DNA of 52,738 nucleotides from a virus. Location of the stretch: IMG/VR virus record IMGVR_UViG_3300047550_006202, positions 1 to 52,738 of that record. The stretch is one strand, 5' to 3'. Below, one piece after another: positions 25,892 through 34,285 of the stretch (the stretch's first letter is position 1; each line of letters begins with the position of its first letter). The position numbers were made by a program, and so were the translations under genes. Under the pieces are notes generated by a model. The model was not told the origin of the DNA. It saw nothing but the letters and a program-made list of their open reading frames with translations, and searched no databases.

Positions 25892-26638
25892 CTAGTAGTC
25901 GGATTTCTGCAGGTGCTCCTCTATTACGTCTTTATATATGCTTTTTAGCTTCTTTATGACTTTTGTTATGGTGTTTGTTTGTACGTCCACCATCTCTTTT
26001 ACGTAAATATAGATCAATTTTTTATTGAATATGTCTAAAGTCTCTCGTTTTTCAAATATCTCCATTATCGCTATTGCGACTTTCATGTCTTGGGGAGATT
26101 GAAAAGTCTCAAAAAGGCTGTCGTTGACTCTTTTTATGAAAGATTCTATGACTTTCTCTGCGTCCACTTGAAACTCAAAATCGTGACTTACCAGCGTTTC
26201 TATAGTGTTTTCCTCGTTATCTACCTCCTTGACCTCTATTTTAGAGATTTTACTCTTATAATTTTTTTGGTTGTAAACTATCAAATACCTTTTAGCAATG
26301 GTACCGAAATAAGAATAGGCTTTTCCAAGAGAACTATCGTATCTATCTAATTTTTGAAGCAAAAAGGATATCACCTCGTATTTTAGGTCTTCTATGGAAT
26401 CTGATTCCATGTGATAAAACTTAAAGGTGTGAATGATATTTTCTACAAGCTTGTAAAAAGCGCCATGAATCCTCTCCTTATAAATCTTATTTCTTAAGTA
26501 TTGATCATCCAGTTTTCTATATTCTATGATTGCATTCTGTGTGTCTTCTGTGAAATAGTTATTGGATTTCTTGGGCTTTCTCTTTCTTACAGTACCCTTC
26601 TTTGTGTACTGTACGGGTTCCTGTAAAAAGTTGTCCAT
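25892..26638 (-). CDS. 55: Late-transcription sigma factor, T4 gp55-like (248 aa)
   Basis: The central region (YHMESDSIEDLKYEVISFLLQKLDRYDSSLGKAYSYFGTIAKRYLI) has the pattern of sigma region 2 as kept in gp55-type late sigma factors, including the LDRYDSSLGKAYSYF block that matches LxxFDxxKxxNPxAY of T4 gp55. It is longer than T4 gp55 (185 residues), with a Lys-rich N-terminus (TVRKRKPKKSNNYF) and an extended C-terminal helical part. gp55 directs host RNA polymerase to late promoters, with the sliding clamp as co-activator. It would be the reader of the ATATTTATA-type motifs; that link is inference. Confidence 0.75.
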   Translation of the reverse strand: MDNFLQEPVQYTKKGTVRKRKPKKSNNYFTEDTQNAIIEYRKLDDQYLRNKIYKERIHGAFYKLVENIIHTFKFYHMESDSIEDLKYEVISFLLQKLDRYDSSLGKAYSYFGTIAKRYLIVYNQKNYKSKISKIEVKEVDNEENTIETLVSHDFEFQVDAEKVIESFIKRVNDSLFETFQSPQDMKVAIAIMEIFEKRETLDIFNKKLIYIYVKEMVDVQTNTITKVIKKLKSIYKDVIEEHLQKSDY

Positions 26639-26639
26639 A

Positions 26640-26909
26640 TTAACCTAAGAACTCCTTTGATCTTCTTTGCATCTCTTTGATTTTATCAAATAGCGCTAAC
26701 AGCTCAGGATCTGATTGCACCCAAATTTGTGAGTCTATCTTATTAACGATTTCGTCGAATTCTTTCACAAGGTATACCATCTCATTGGAAAAATTAGCGT
26801 AATTATTTGCTATCGTTTCCAGTTTCTTGTTTTTATTGTATAGATTGAATATCACCCAACCTACCATTGTCGCTATCCATAGCGATACACCTATTATTCC
26901 TATGATCAT
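26640..26909 (-). CDS. Small membrane protein with coiled-coil tail (89 aa)
   Basis: One N-terminal transmembrane helix (IIGIIGVSLWIATMVGWVIFNLY) is followed by a Lys-rich turn and a helical tail (NEMVYLVKEFDEIVNKIDSQ, LLALFDKIKEMQRRS). The form is that of a membrane-anchored helical protein, with the tail predicted in the cytoplasm by the positive-inside rule (NKNKK after the helix). It starts 5 nt after the HD gene's stop and ends 1 nt before the gp55 start, so it is in the same operon. Function unknown. Confidence 0.6.
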   Translation of the reverse strand: MIIGIIGVSLWIATMVGWVIFNLYNKNKKLETIANNYANFSNEMVYLVKEFDEIVNKIDSQIWVQSDPELLALFDKIKEMQRRSKEFLG

Positions 26910-26914
26910 ATTTC

Positions 26915-27589
26915 TTATTTTTGTGTTTCTATTTTGCTTGACATTAAATCGGCTTGGTGAAGAATGTAAGGAAGATTCGTTTTCAATTCGTAGTCTTCGT
27001 TGTAAGACATGTAATAAGATTTGTTTGACTCCTCGTAAAGCCCATCGTGAAGTTTTATAGCTAAGAATTCGTTCTCACTCACTGGAATGCCAGCGTTCTG
27101 CAAATAGAATAAACTTCTATCAGCTATTCTCATGTGAGGAATTTTAGTATTGTATTTATAGTAGATACCCTTATCCAATTGCCATTGGATATCATTTGGA
27201 ATGTAAAAGGGTTCGTCGTTTGTTCCAAGTTTTCCCAAATCGTGGTTTATAGCTGAGAACACTAACTCTTCTAGCGTGTAGTCTTGGTGTTGGCCGAATT
27301 TTTCCCAAACTCTATGAAATACTAGAGCAGCTTGAACAACATTTAACACATGATCAAGATATCCACCCGCAAAACAGTTATGCCTAGTTATTTTAGAAGA
27401 GGCTGGAGATGTTGCTAAAACTATCTCTATGTTTTTATAGAAGGACTTTAGTTTCTCTCCTCGTAATTTGTTTTCTTTGGTGATATAAGTGTCTATGTAC
27501 TCATAGAACTTAGATAAATTGTCTTGAACTTGGGATTCTGTCAAGACTCTCATTTTTGTACGTGCAATTGTTTCCATGTCAGTAAACAT
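26915..27589 (-). CDS. HD-domain phosphohydrolase (224 aa)
   Basis: HD-superfamily metal ligands are visible in order: His80 in AGGYLDHVLNVV, His116-Asp117 in SAINHDLGK, His181 in KLHDGLYEE and Asp214 in LHQADLMSS. The family hydrolyses phosphate esters of nucleotides or alarmones, or acts on nucleic acids. The substrate here cannot be told. The start could be the second Met (residue 5, METIART). It is followed closely by the membrane protein and gp55. A role in nucleotide metabolism or host shutdown is possible but unproven. Confidence 0.72.
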   Translation of the reverse strand: MFTDMETIARTKMRVLTESQVQDNLSKFYEYIDTYITKENKLRGEKLKSFYKNIEIVLATSPASSKITRHNCFAGGYLDHVLNVVQAALVFHRVWEKFGQHQDYTLEELVFSAINHDLGKLGTNDEPFYIPNDIQWQLDKGIYYKYNTKIPHMRIADRSLFYLQNAGIPVSENEFLAIKLHDGLYEESNKSYYMSYNEDYELKTNLPYILHQADLMSSKIETQK

Positions 27590-27630
27590 AACGATTTACA
27601 CTTACCATGTACAATAATAGATCGTGGTGT

Positions 27631-27945
27631 TCAATTTTTCATGTACTCAGCTATCGTACTACCTATTAATTCGTGCATAGATAAAACACCCAATCCTAGG
27701 TATTGTGAATTCAAGCTTTCCATCTTGGCAGATTTAGTGTAATTGAGCACTTGATAAATTACAACATTATTCACTACGACTATGGGATAGTCTAGAGCGC
27801 CTGTCAATATCTCCATGTCTTGACACTCCTCCAAGTATCCAGAACAATCTGTGAATTCATAGGGAATGCCAACATCAGATAGTTTTTTAGTAAGATTATC
27901 GCACTTCTCGCAACCTTTAAGTCCGTAAACTTTAATCTTCTTCAT
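27631..27945 (-). CDS. Glutaredoxin-like protein (104 aa)
   Basis: The start MKKIKVYGLKGCEKCDNLTKKL has the CxxC redox motif (Cys12, Cys15) after the first beta strand, as in glutaredoxins and T4 NrdC. DYPIVVVNNVVIY supplies the cis-Pro and third strand expected of the fold. The protein is about the usual length plus a C-terminal extension. Phage glutaredoxins usually reduce ribonucleotide reductase, but no such gene is in this window. Its start overlaps the end of the upstream acidic gene by 14 nt. Confidence 0.75.
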   Translation of the reverse strand: MKKIKVYGLKGCEKCDNLTKKLSDVGIPYEFTDCSGYLEECQDMEILTGALDYPIVVVNNVVIYQVLNYTKSAKMESLNSQYLGLGVLSMHELIGSTIAEYMKN

Positions 27946-28111
27946 CTTCTATTTCTTCGTTTTTGTCTTCGGCCATTTCCTCTATCAGAGCTCCCAATAT
28001 GGCCAATTGGTCCTCTGTAAACTCGTCTTTCATTAAATCCAAATAGTAGTACATTGTATATACTTCTTTTTTAGATAGCTTGTTTTCCTGTTTTTCTTCG
28101 CTTTCTTGCAT
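27932..28111 (-). CDS. Small acidic protein (59 aa)
   Basis: A 59-residue frame: MQESEEKQENKLSKKEVYTMYYYLDLMKD, then FTEDQLAILGALIEEMAEDK and an acidic tail (EEIEDEED). The likely helical central part (EVYTMYYYLDLM; EDQLAILGALIEEM) suggests a small folded domain and not random coding. Its end overlaps the glutaredoxin start by 14 nt. It is the first gene of the minus-strand block, facing the divergent intergenic region. No family is recognised. Confidence 0.55.
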   Translation of the reverse strand: MQESEEKQENKLSKKEVYTMYYYLDLMKDEFTEDQLAILGALIEEMAEDKNEEIEDEED

Positions 28112-28423
28112 ATCGCCGCTTAAGGGTTTGGGAAAATTTTTGACTTTGTTTTGAACCTTGATTTATTTAAACGTCCCCTTAGCGGTTTATTCCGTCGGAT
28201 TTTTCCGATATTAACGTCTTATTTATGTCTCCGTTCTATTTATATACCTGACGCATTGTGCTTAGTCTTAGCGCCGGGTAGTTTCTTTGATTCTAAAACT
28301 TGATATTCGACCATGGAATTCCACCAAGCTACGAAGTCAACGTTTTAGAAGAAACTTTCAAACCAATATATCAAAATTTTCGAATCTAAAAAATTTTGTA
28401 TAGATTATTTTTAATAAATATGT
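28112..28423. other. Divergent intergenic region between minus- and plus-strand blocks
   Basis: About 312 bp without a convincing gene. It must carry promoters in both directions. It is AT-rich, contains TTTATTTAAACG and several TATTTAT-like stretches, a short CGGA/TCCG hairpin near 28194-28207, and a longer stem-loop at 28280-28356. A 24-codon minus-strand frame (28240-28314) is present but unsupported. Confidence 0.6.
28280..28356. repeat. Inverted repeat / stem-loop in the divergent region
   Basis: AGTTTCT (28280-28286) and TCTAAAAC (28292-28299) pair with GTTTTAGA (28342-28349) and AGAAACT (28350-28356). The result is a 15-bp stem with a 5-nt bulge (TTGAT) on the left arm and a loop of about 42 nt. 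It may be a structured RNA, an operator or an origin-associated hairpin. There is no U-run to suggest a terminator. Confidence 0.5.
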
Positions 28424-29395
28424 ATGGGAACACCTAGAGCTGAAATAACGAATCCTGAAATACAGAAGCTGGTGTTGGGATTACTCGAATCTCAATTGGG
28501 TAAAGGTAAGCCCGATAAGTTGGGTAACTACACGTTTTATTGTCCTGTATGCAAGCACAAAAAACCCAAGCTTGTAATTAACATCAAGTCAGGCGTTTAC
28601 AACTGTTGGACGTGTCACCCTCCCACCAAGGGAAGAAATCCAGTATCTCTGTTTAAAAAACTTTCAGTCCCCGGAAAAGTAATTTCGGAGATGAAGCAGT
28701 ACTTTGGAATGAAGACTACAAAGGAAGACATAGAATCTCAACCTATTGTGGCAGAATTACCCAAAGAATATGTTCCTATAACATTTTCTAAAACTGATCT
28801 GTACGAAAAGAAAGTTGTCTCATATTTAAAATTAAGGGGATTATCGGAGAGCGACATACTAAAGTACCAAATAGGATACTGTGTAAACGGTCGTTACAGG
28901 GATCGAGTGATCATCCCGTCGTTCGATTCCCAGGGAAAATTAAATTATTTTGTGGCAAGATCTATAGACCCAAACAAAAAACCCGCTTACGACGCGCCTA
29001 GCGTAAAGAAGACTGATATCATTGGTTTCGAATACTACGTTAATTTTAATGTGCCTGTAGTCCTTTGTGAGGGTGTGTTCGATGCTATGGCTATAAAAAG
29101 GAACGCCATTCCACTGTTTGGTAAGACAATTCCTAAAGCACTCATGATGAAACTTGTACAATCTCAAGTAAAAACTATATATTTAGCGTTGGATAAAGAC
29201 GCATTAAAAGAAAGTTATGCTTACGCAGAGGAATTGATAAATATGGGTAAGGAAGTTTATTTTTTAGATATGGACGATAAAGACCCGTCTATTCTTGGAT
29301 TCTCTAAAATGGTAGAAAAACTGCAACAAGCTAAACCCATGAAAACAGAGGATCTATTTTTTAAGAAGATGGAATTGATATTGGCAACTGCATGA
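28424..29395 (+). CDS. 61: DNA primase, T4 gp61-like (323 aa)
   Basis: An N-terminal zinc finger uses Cys40, Cys43, Cys61 and Cys64 (CPVC...CWTC). A Toprim-type catalytic core follows, with EGVFDA (Glu216, Asp220) and LALDKDA (Asp257, Asp259). Length and order match T4 gp61 (342 residues), the primase that makes pentaribonucleotide primers with helicase gp41. The ATG follows AATAAATATGT without a Shine-Dalgarno sequence. The stop overlaps the start of the gp47-gp46 fusion by 4 nt (ATGA), so the two are translationally coupled. Confidence 0.85.
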   Translation: MGTPRAEITNPEIQKLVLGLLESQLGKGKPDKLGNYTFYCPVCKHKKPKLVINIKSGVYNCWTCHPPTKGRNPVSLFKKLSVPGKVISEMKQYFGMKTTKEDIESQPIVAELPKEYVPITFSKTDLYEKKVVSYLKLRGLSESDILKYQIGYCVNGRYRDRVIIPSFDSQGKLNYFVARSIDPNKKPAYDAPSVKKTDIIGFEYYVNFNVPVVLCEGVFDAMAIKRNAIPLFGKTIPKALMMKLVQSQVKTIYLALDKDALKESYAYAEELINMGKEVYFLDMDDKDPSILGFSKMVEKLQQAKPMKTEDLFFKKMELILATA

Positions 29396-32300
29396 ATGAA
29401 ATAGTAAAGTCTAAGTTACATCTATCTAAGATAGATAAAATACACCACGTATCCGACGTACACATTAGGAATTACAAGCGACACACAGAATATAATCGCG
29501 TGTTCAATAGGTTGTACAATAGGATAAAAGCAAATCTAACTAAGAACGATCTTATAGTTCTCACCGGTGATATAGTACATTCTAAAACGGACGTCACGCC
29601 CGAACTATTCAATGAGGTTCAAAAGTTCCTGAACGGTCTGTGTGACATTGCACCGGTGCTCATGATACCTGGAAATCACGACACGAACCTCAATAACTCC
29701 CACAGACTCGACGCGTTGACTCCGATAGTAAATGCTATGGCGTCATCTAAGCTAGAGTACTATAAAGATTCCGCCATAATTCGCTTAGGTAATGTGGATT
29801 TTTACCACTGGTCTGTCATGGACGATGAACAGGACTATCCATCTGTTATGGAAAATTCCCAAGTAAACATCGCGCTATATCACGGTCCCGTAAACAATTG
29901 TACGACTGAAGCGGGGTTCGTCATAGAGAACGAGAGCATGACTGTGGAAAAATTCCGAGGCTTTGATATGGTCCTTTTGGGCGACATACACAAAACGCAA
30001 TTTCTAAACCCACAAAAAACAGTTGCATATCCAGGATCCTTAATACAACAGAACCACGGAGAAGAACGCAAGCACGGTTATTTGCTGTGGGAAGTAGAAA
30101 GCAGGTTCGTAGAGTTCGTTGAAGTAGAAAACGATACAGCGTTTTACACTATAGACGTCGATGCGGGTTTGCATAAACCCATAGACGAAACGCTTCCAGA
30201 GAATTTGTACCTTCGCGTAAGATACAAGAACACCGATCAAGCAACTCTGCGCGATATAGTAGATAGCTTGAGAAAACAGAAGAACATTGTTGAACTCACA
30301 ACGCAAAGAATAAGTACTTTTACGTCTAGTGAAAAGACACTCGATGCATCTAAAACTTTGGACTTTAGATCAATCGAACAACAAAAGAAACTTCTGACGG
30401 ATTTTCTCAAACAGAAGCACGATTTGAAACAAGAGGAGCTTGATAGAGTTCTTGAGATCAACGAACAGGTCAACAAATCTTTGAAGAAAAGCGAGGTACC
30501 AAGGAACTCTATGTGGATCCCTAAGCGCTTCGAGTTCGAGAACATGTTCAGCTACGGAAAGAACAATTTCGTCGATTTTACGAACATGAAAGGCACTTTT
30601 GGGCTTTTTGCGCCTAACGCTAGCGGAAAATCTACGTTGCTCGATTCTCTGACGTATTGCATATTCGATAAGTGTACCAAGACGAACCGTGGTCACCAAG
30701 TCATGAACTCAAGTAGCAATACTTTTTACTGTAAATTGAATTTTGAGCTGAACGGGCTAGATTATTTTATAGAGAGAAACGCTAAGCGCCAAAATTCTGG
30801 AAACGTTAGGGTAGAGGTCGATTTCTACTATGTGGACGAAGAAGGAAACAAGATTTCTCTAAACGGAAAAGACCGATCGGACACTAACAATAGCATAAAA
30901 AACTTATTGGGCAACTACGAGGATTTTGTTTTAACTACGCTATCCACACAGAGCAACAACACTGGGTTCATAGATATGAATCAGAAGGACCGCAAGGATC
31001 TATTGAGTCAATTTATGGATATAGGTGTCTTTGAAGAGCTGTACAATATAGCTAACGAGACAGCGAGGGAAAATGCCGCTGTGCTTAAACACTTCCAGAA
31101 AACTGATTACGAATCAAAACTCTGCGAGATAGAGCGCAATTTAGAACAATACAACAAAGATCTAAAGAAACAAAACTTAGAAAAGATCCACGCAGATTCA
31201 GAAAAGTCCGCTTTGACTGATAAGTTAGAGAAACTTATAAAACAACTTGAGTATGTCGACACTTCTATAATAGACGAAAAGGCAATAAGCAATAGTATAG
31301 TATCTTCGAAGAGCGAATTAATAGATCTTAATAAGGCAAAACATATACTCACTAACGAATTACACGCTCTTGCTATAGAGATAGATGAGTTACATTTTAG
31401 AGTTGATTCTGTGGATGAAAAATATCTAAAGAAACAATTAGAGGAATGTAAACAACTCGTAACTGAATTCAATAATGTTAACGTAGAAAAACAAAAGCTA
31501 TCAGAGCACATCTCCCATAAATTGGATAAAATGGGAAAATTGAAAGAGTTGGAATACGATCCAAACTGTAAGTATTGTATGGGTAACGTATTTGTGAAGG
31601 ACGCTATAACAGCCAAAGAACAGATAGCAGCAGATAGAGAAAAGCTTCAAGTATTAGAAAATAAACACAAGGAACTTGCTTCTAGTGTAAAAAAGTGTGC
31701 ATTGATCGAGCAATCTCGAGATTCTTACGAAGAAGTCAAAAGAATCTTAATGACCCTTAAGAATAAGTCTTCTGAATTGTCGTTGAAACTTGAAAGAGTC
31801 ATCAATAAAATAAAATCAGAGGAGGATTCAATAAAATTGGGCGAAGAGAAACTGCAACTTAGAAAAAAACAGCTCTCTTCCATTAAGAAAAACGAAATAA
31901 CAAATAAAAAGATAGAGGACACCAAGCGCGATATTAAAGTGCTTGATGCGGAAATAAAGCTATTGAATGCATCTCTATCAGATCTAAACGCGCAGATAAA
32001 GATAACTGAGAAGAGCATAGAGGATTTAAGAACTGAGATTGATAAGCGTAAAGGCCTTGAAACCTCACATCAGCTCTATCAATACTATTTGGAAGCTACT
32101 CATAGGGACGGAATACCCCACGAAGTTATATCTGTAACAATACCTCAAATAGAAGAGGAAGTGAACAACATCCTATCTCAATTGGTAGACTTTAGGATAG
32201 TATTTGAAACTGACGATAAGAACGTCAATGCCTACATAGCCTACAGCGAAGAGCGTTTTTGGCCTTTAGAGCTTACCTCCGGGATGGAAAAATTCGTCTC

Positions 32301-32550
32301 GTCCCTAGCAATTCGTACAGCGCTCATCAATATATCCACCCTTCCCAGGCCCAATTTTATTGCGATAGATGAGGGATTTGGATCATTGGACAAATCTAAC
32401 CTTGGATCCATGTCGCTGCTCTTCGATTACCTAAAGACCCAATTCAAATTCATAGTCATAATATCCCACATTGACTCTATGCGTGACGTGGTAGATTCCT
32501 ACATAGAAATCCACAAAGTAAAAGACAGATCATTAGTGAACCACGAGTAG
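29392..32550 (+). CDS. 47-46: Fused Mre11-Rad50-type exonuclease (gp47-gp46 single chain, 1052 aa)
   Basis: Residues 1 to about 260 are the Mre11/SbcD/gp47 phosphoesterase: SDVH (Asp22, His24), TGD (Asp60), GNHD (Asn95-Asp97), YHG (His164) and LGDIH (Asp198, His200). Residues about 375-1052 are Rad50/SbcC/gp46: Walker A APNASGKST (Lys413), long coiled coils, a CKYC zinc hook (Cys726, Cys729), LTSGME signature (about 961-966), Walker B IAIDEGF (Asp993, Glu994) and ISHID. In T4 the two are separate genes whose complex resects DNA ends for recombination-dependent replication. All key residues are present in both halves, so the fusion is probably active. Confidence 0.88.
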   Translation: MNEIVKSKLHLSKIDKIHHVSDVHIRNYKRHTEYNRVFNRLYNRIKANLTKNDLIVLTGDIVHSKTDVTPELFNEVQKFLNGLCDIAPVLMIPGNHDTNLNNSHRLDALTPIVNAMASSKLEYYKDSAIIRLGNVDFYHWSVMDDEQDYPSVMENSQVNIALYHGPVNNCTTEAGFVIENESMTVEKFRGFDMVLLGDIHKTQFLNPQKTVAYPGSLIQQNHGEERKHGYLLWEVESRFVEFVEVENDTAFYTIDVDAGLHKPIDETLPENLYLRVRYKNTDQATLRDIVDSLRKQKNIVELTTQRISTFTSSEKTLDASKTLDFRSIEQQKKLLTDFLKQKHDLKQEELDRVLEINEQVNKSLKKSEVPRNSMWIPKRFEFENMFSYGKNNFVDFTNMKGTFGLFAPNASGKSTLLDSLTYCIFDKCTKTNRGHQVMNSSSNTFYCKLNFELNGLDYFIERNAKRQNSGNVRVEVDFYYVDEEGNKISLNGKDRSDTNNSIKNLLGNYEDFVLTTLSTQSNNTGFIDMNQKDRKDLLSQFMDIGVFEELYNIANETARENAAVLKHFQKTDYESKLCEIERNLEQYNKDLKKQNLEKIHADSEKSALTDKLEKLIKQLEYVDTSIIDEKAISNSIVSSKSELIDLNKAKHILTNELHALAIEIDELHFRVDSVDEKYLKKQLEECKQLVTEFNNVNVEKQKLSEHISHKLDKMGKLKELEYDPNCKYCMGNVFVKDAITAKEQIAADREKLQVLENKHKELASSVKKCALIEQSRDSYEEVKRILMTLKNKSSELSLKLERVINKIKSEEDSIKLGEEKLQLRKKQLSSIKKNEITNKKIEDTKRDIKVLDAEIKLLNASLSDLNAQIKITEKSIEDLRTEIDKRKGLETSHQLYQYYLEATHRDGIPHEVISVTIPQIEEEVNNILSQLVDFRIVFETDDKNVNAYIAYSEERFWPLELTSGMEKFVSSLAIRTALINISTLPRPNFIAIDEGFGSLDKSNLGSMSLLFDYLKTQFKFIVIISHIDSMRDVVDSYIEIHKVKDRSLVNHE

Positions 32551-32552
32551 TC

Positions 32553-32561
32553 ATATTTATA
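32553..32561 (+). promoter_or_regulatory. ATATTTATA motif 3 nt upstream of 32565
   Basis: CATATTTATA-CGT-ATG lies in the 14-nt gap after the gp47-46 stop. The start at 32565 is secure because the first beta strand begins at once, so the 3-nt spacing is real. Confidence 0.5.
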
Positions 32562-32564
32562 CGT

Positions 32565-34280
32565 ATGAAGACGACTGTTTTACTCCCCGGAGGATTTAAA
32601 CCTCCCCATGTGGGACACCTACAACTCGCAAACGCTTACGCCGCTGATCCCAGTGTTGAAAAAGTGGTGGTGCTTGTTGGTCCATCTGAGAGAGACGGAA
32701 TAGGCAGAGATCAATCTTTGGCAGTTTGGAAACTTCTTCCCACTCACCCTAAAGTGAAAGTCGTTGCATCCGATATAGACAATCCGATGGAAGCCGCGTT
32801 CGAAACAGTATTGAACTTGGATAAATCAGCCACCGGTCAGTACGCTATGGGAGCTAGTTCAAAGGGATCTGATGCTCAAAGATCTAAGGTCTTTGTTGAC
32901 TATCTAAGAAAACACAAAACAGTTCCAACTCCTAGAGACAAAAAGATGACGCCTAAAGGCGTAAATCCAATTTTACTTCCAATAGATACTAGACCTCTAT
33001 TATATAAAGGTCGTAACGATGGATTAAACGGAACTGGAATAAGTGCAAGTGTGCTTAGAAAAGATCTCAAATCAGGAGACATAAAGAACTTCGCCACAAA
33101 CTATCCAGGAGTTCCTCAAAAAATTATTCAAGACATTTTCGATATACTCTCAAAAAAAAAGCTAAAAACTCCTACTAAAAAGTTAAGAGAGTTCGCTAAC
33201 ATTTTAGAGGGCGTAGCCGTATTTAGAACAGCCATAAGGCAATTGCTTACAGAGGGTGGAGCAGCTGGACACATGGCCCACCCATTTGATATCCCTACGG
33301 TGAAAAACGGATCTGATCTCATCAAAGTTTTTAAAGAAACTGAGACTTATCTCAAGAACAACGAAGTTCCTCTAAAAATAGACGGCATAAATTCTTCCAT
33401 TAGGCTTGTAAACACCGATAGTGGTAAAGAATTTGCGTTGGACCGTGGGTCTAACAAACCGCTTGACGTGAAGGGTGTAACAACTAAAGACTTAAAGAAC
33501 AGGTTCGAAAAGGGCCATGGAATGATAAAGATCGGTGGCACCGTTCTTAAGATATTCAACGAGGCATTACCGTCTGCTAAATCTGCGTTGAGCAAATTAG
33601 GACTCATGAAGAATCCTAACATCATGCTCAACATAGAATACGTAGAAGGAAAGTCTAACGTACAGAAGTACGAAAAGAACTTCATAGTGATACACAACTT
33701 GCTTGAAGTGAAACAATCAAAAGAGGGAAAGAGATCTATAGGCGAAATGTCTTATTCTAAAAACGATCTTCAAGCTTTAGTAGATGCTTTGAAACCGGTA
33801 GCTAAGAAATACGGATTCGAAGTATTTAACATGATACCCGCAAAAATGGAAAAAGGTTCTAACATAGCAACTGAATTGAGTAAATCGTACACGATTAACT
33901 ACGCCAAAGGTAAGAAAGAAACTAAAAGTTTGGATCAGTGGCTAAAGGATGCAAAGAATACTAAAGGTCAGAAACTGAAACTGAAAGACGGCAAAACTGT
34001 CGATGCGTTGAGCAAACAGGTTTTTATGGCGATAAACGGAGGTCAAAGCGTTCAAGACATGATCGCGGATCCAAAAGATATCAAAATTGCTGTAGACTCT
34101 TTCGTCATATACTTAGCTACAGAAAAATTAGGGGAAGCGATACTCAAATCCATGAGTTCTCCCCTTGGAAACGTTAACGATCAAGAGGGTATAGTGGTTA
34201 GAAACCCAAAAGTTTACGATAAACCCTATAAGATCACTGGATCTTTCATAACTAGGGGAATGCAATCACAATTCCGATAA
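32565..34280 (+). CDS. HxGH nucleotidyltransferase fused to a ligase-like nucleotidyltransferase (571 aa)
   Basis: Residues 1 to about 200 are a cytidylyltransferase/NMN-adenylyltransferase-type domain: GGFKPPHVGH (HxGH) and GTGISASVLRKDL (the ISSTxxR-like motif). Residues about 231-571 look like a DNA/RNA-ligase-type covalent nucleotidyltransferase: PLKIDGINSS (motif I, Lys271), LNIEYVEG (motif III-like), EGIVVR (motif IV, Glu541) and KPYKITGSF (motif V-like). A junction RQLLTE-GGAAGH lies at 227-231. The first domain would move a nucleotide to a phosphorylated substrate, and the second could seal or adenylylate nucleic acid. The ligase call is by motif only; an oligoadenylate or capping role cannot be excluded. 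Confidence 0.65.
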   Translation: MKTTVLLPGGFKPPHVGHLQLANAYAADPSVEKVVVLVGPSERDGIGRDQSLAVWKLLPTHPKVKVVASDIDNPMEAAFETVLNLDKSATGQYAMGASSKGSDAQRSKVFVDYLRKHKTVPTPRDKKMTPKGVNPILLPIDTRPLLYKGRNDGLNGTGISASVLRKDLKSGDIKNFATNYPGVPQKIIQDIFDILSKKKLKTPTKKLREFANILEGVAVFRTAIRQLLTEGGAAGHMAHPFDIPTVKNGSDLIKVFKETETYLKNNEVPLKIDGINSSIRLVNTDSGKEFALDRGSNKPLDVKGVTTKDLKNRFEKGHGMIKIGGTVLKIFNEALPSAKSALSKLGLMKNPNIMLNIEYVEGKSNVQKYEKNFIVIHNLLEVKQSKEGKRSIGEMSYSKNDLQALVDALKPVAKKYGFEVFNMIPAKMEKGSNIATELSKSYTINYAKGKKETKSLDQWLKDAKNTKGQKLKLKDGKTVDALSKQVFMAINGGQSVQDMIADPKDIKIAVDSFVIYLATEKLGEAILKSMSSPLGNVNDQEGIVVRNPKVYDKPYKITGSFITRGMQSQFR

Positions 34281-34285
34281 TTCTC

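Noticed and set aside
28240-28314. 24-codon minus-strand frame (MVEYQVLESK...) in the divergent region
   Set aside because: Too short, no leader motif, and it overlaps the stem-loop. It may be a remnant but is not supported as a gene.
28260-28340. Possible tRNA in the divergent region
   Set aside because: No convincing D- or T-arm and no acceptor pairing on either strand.
28292-28356. GTTTTAGA-type sequence resembling a CRISPR or tracrRNA-like repeat
   Set aside because: Only one inverted copy, no direct repeats, and no cas genes.
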